Both the position numbers and the translations under genes were made by a program. Source: Pseudomonadota bacterium (lineage in GTDB: Bacteria; Desulfobacterota; Desulfobulbia; Desulfobulbales; Desulfobulbaceae). Taken from it: a stretch of 12,771 nucleotides of DNA. Shown piece by piece: positions 10,878-12,771 of the stretch. Under the pieces are notes generated by a model. It made no database searches, was not told the origin of the DNA, and saw only the letters and a list, made by a program, of their open reading frames with translations. Positions within the stretch are counted from its first letter, which is position 1. Every line of letters starts with the position of its first letter. The DNA lies in NCBI GenBank assembly GCA_009782165.1, contig WQUH01000115.1:1-12771 (forward strand), written 5' to 3'.

Positions 10878-12771
10878 GTGGCAGGTGTCGAACCATTATC
10901 CCATGTGCGCAATATCGGCATCATGGCGCATATCGATGCGGGAAAGACGACCACCACCGAGCGTATCTTATACTACACAGGCCGGTCGCATAAGATCGGC
11001 GAGGTTCATGACGGCACCGCGGTCATGGACTGGATGGAGCAGGAGCAGGAGCGTGGCATTACCATCACTTCGGCGGCCACGACCTGCAGATGGAAAGAGT
11101 GCCAGATCAACATCATCGATACGCCCGGTCATGTTGATTTCACCATCGAGGTTGAACGCTGTCTGCGGGTTCTTGATGGTGCGATAGCGATATTCTGTGC
11201 CGTCGGCGGGGTTGAGCCGCAATCTGAGACGGTGTGGCGGCAAGCGGATCATTATCGGATTCCGAGGATTGCGTTTGTCAACAAGATGGATCGAATCGGG
11301 GCATCGTTTACCAGATGCCTTGAGGAAATCGAAACCCGGCTTGGGGCTTCGCCCGTAGCGATTGCGCTTCCAGTCGGCAGTGAGGACACCTTTTCGGGCG
11401 TTATCGATCTGATCGAGCGGAAGATGCTCCGATTTGACGAAAGTTCGATGGGGCAGGTTGTCCTGGAAGATGTCATTCCAGAGTCGTTATCAGGAGAATC
11501 ATCGGCCGCCAGAATGGCCCTCCTCGAGAAGTTGGCCGACTTCGATGAGGAGGTCATGGAAAAATATGTAACCGATCAAGAGATCGCTCCCGGTGAAATC
11601 AGGGCAGCCTTGCGCAAAGCGACGCTTGCCTTGAATCTCGTGCCGGTGTTGTGTGGATCGGCGTTCAAAAACAAGGGAATTCAACCCCTGTTGGATGCCA
11701 TTGCACAGTATCTGCCGTCACCCGTTGATGTTCCCCCGGTCGAGGGGACGGATAAGGACGGTGCGCCGCTTATCCGCAAGCCTGAGAGGAGCGAAAGTTT
11801 TTGCGGTTTGGTTTTCAAGCTGCAAACAGATCCGTACGTGGGGAACCTTGCCTTTATTCGCGTGTACTCCGGCGCCGTCAAGCTGGGGAGCAAGGTGCTG
11901 AACCCGCGGAAAATGAAAACGGAGAAGATCTCGAAACTGCTGAAACTGCACGCGAACAAGCGTGAAGAGGTCGAGACCATCGGTGTCGGCGATATTGGCG
12001 CGATTGTCGGGTTGAAATTCACCCGAACAGGCGACACCCTTTGTAGTCTTGATGATTTTGTGGTCCTGGAGGCCATTCAGTTTCCCGAACCGGTCATTGG
12101 CATTGCCATTGAACCAAAGACCAAGGCGGACGAGAAGCTGCTTGCCGAGAGCCTGGAAAAAATCGCGCAAGAGGATCCGAGTTTCAAGATCGCGGTCAGC
12201 GAAGAGACCGGCCAGACAATTATTTCCGGCATGGGCGAGTTGCACCTGGAAATCATTGTCGAGCGCCTGGTGCGAGAGTTTCGGGTTGCGGCCAATATCG
12301 GCAAACCGCAGGTTTCCTACCGGGAAACGATCGCCAAAACCTGTTCCGCTGAGGCGCGGTTTGAAACCCAGGGAAGCGGCAAGGACCAGTACGGGCATGT
12401 GAAGATCGAGCTTGTTCCGGGCGAAAAAGGAAGCGGCCGGCGGTTTGAAAGCCAGGTCAATGCCCAACAGATTCCGCCGGAATTTGTCGAGGCAGTGAAA
12501 AAAGGTGTGCTGGACAGCATGGATTCCGGTCCTCTGATCGGCTATCCGATGCTTGACGTGGTGGCCAGGTTGATCGACGGCTCCTACGACGAGGAAAAAT
12601 CGACAGAGATGGCCTTCGGCGTGGCCGCAACCATGGCATGCCGCAAGGCGGCGGCTGCGGGTGATCCGATACTGCTTGAACCGATCATGGATTTGCAGGT
12701 GATCACGCCGGATGAGTATCTCGGCGACGTGATGAACGATCTGCACAAAAAAGGGGCGCAGGTCCAGGGGG
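10878..12771 (+). CDS. fusA: Elongation factor G (EF-G family), 3' end outside window
   Basis: Residues 1-631 of an expected ~690 are visible. EF-G is the GTPase that drives tRNA-mRNA translocation and, with RRF, ribosome recycling. GTPase motifs: G1 AHIDAGKT (17-24), switch I ERGITITS (58-65), G3 DTPGH (81-85, catalytic H85), G4 NKMD (135-138) and G5 GSAFKNKG (260-267). Domain II follows, then domain III with [10 protein letters not shown] (451-460). Domain IV spans roughly 475-600. Its tip loops are unusual: GSGKDQ (499-504) where E. coli has SGGRGQ, and D571 (in GSYDEEKST) where E. coli has the conserved His583. The start is GTG at 10878, giving [14 protein letters not shown] as in homologues; a stop at 10857-10859 blocks any earlier start. 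TTA codons (residues 7, 31, 204) and TCA codons (205, 208, 281) appear, unlike in rpoB. It could be the main EF-G of this lineage or a paralogous type such as the spd-type EF-Gs of spirochaetes, planctomycetes and deltaproteobacteria. The symbol follows its str position. Confidence 0.93.
   Translation, partial: MAGVEPLSHVRNIGIMAHIDAGKTTTTERILYYTGRSHKIGEVHDGTAVMDWMEQEQERGITITSAATTCRWKECQINIIDTPGHVDFTIEVERCLRVLDGAIAIFCAVGGVEPQSETVWRQADHYRIPRIAFVNKMDRIGASFTRCLEEIETRLGASPVAIALPVGSEDTFSGVIDLIERKMLRFDESSMGQVVLEDVIPESLSGESSAARMALLEKLADFDEEVMEKYVTDQEIAPGEIRAALRKATLALNLVPVLCGSAFKNKGIQPLLDAIAQYLPSPVDVPPVEGTDKDGAPLIRKPERSESFCGLVFKLQTDPYVGNLAFIRVYSGAVKLGSKVLNPRKMKTEKISKLLKLHANKREEVETIGVGDIGAIVGLKFTRTGDTLCSLDDFVVLEAIQFPEPVIGIAIEPKTKADEKLLAESLEKIAQEDPSFKIAVSEETGQTIISGMGELHLEIIVERLVREFRVAANIGKPQVSYRETIAKTCSAEARFETQGSGKDQYGHVKIELVPGEKGSGRRFESQVNAQQIPPEFVEAVKKGVLDSMDSGPLIGYPMLDVVARLIDGSYDEEKSTEMAFGVAATMACRKAAAAGDPILLEPIMDLQVITPDEYLGDVMNDLHKKGAQVQG

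Noticed and set aside
10885..11187. A 100-codon plus-strand frame at the start of EF-G
   Set aside because: It is out of frame with the EF-G reading that carries the GTPase motifs, and its product is Arg/Ser/Pro-rich shadow sequence.

Overview
This window is a translation and transcription core locus, read entirely on the + strand. It holds the end of rplA (L1), rplJ (L10), rplL (L7/L12), rpoB (beta), rpoC (beta'), rpsL (S12), rpsG (S7), and an EF-G gene (fusA-type) cut by the window end. The beta and beta' subunits carry the proteobacterial-type insertions (SI2 in beta, SI3 in the beta' trigger loop). The DNA is GC-rich by eye. The L10-rpoBC block is joined directly to the str block (rpsL-rpsG-fusA), an order seen in many deltaproteobacteria and Gram-positives but not in E. 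coli. Together these suggest a Desulfobacterota (deltaproteobacterial) sulfate-reducer-like lineage, perhaps Desulfobulbales. That placement is by recollection of family sequences, not a search.

Layout: 1-156 rplA 3' end; 157-372 an rplJ leader with an L10-autoregulatory fold; 373-891 rplJ; 956-1333 rplL; 1334-1528 a hairpin-rich spacer that may attenuate transcription into rpoB; 1529-5602 rpoB; 5603-5699 a spacer with two hairpins; 5700-9776 rpoC; 9777-9878 a spacer with a candidate str promoter and a stem-loop; 9879-10250 rpsL; 10282-10755 rpsG; 10756-10877 a spacer with a near-consensus promoter; 10878-12771 EF-G, partial. No mobile element, CRISPR array, tRNA or rRNA was seen.

The genes work together. 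L1, L10, L7/L12, S12 and S7 are ribosomal proteins, and L10 with L7/L12 forms the stalk that recruits EF-G. Beta and beta' form the RNA polymerase catalytic centre. Leaders and hairpins probably set the relative output of ribosomal protein and polymerase genes.

Most of the window is ordinary housekeeping DNA, and I see no novel system. The most distinctive part is the EF-G gene. Both loops at the tip of its domain IV differ from the classical form, including Asp where E. coli has His583. Its codon use is less restricted than that of rpoB. It has its own promoter-like sequence, and its upstream translation signals are oddly placed.
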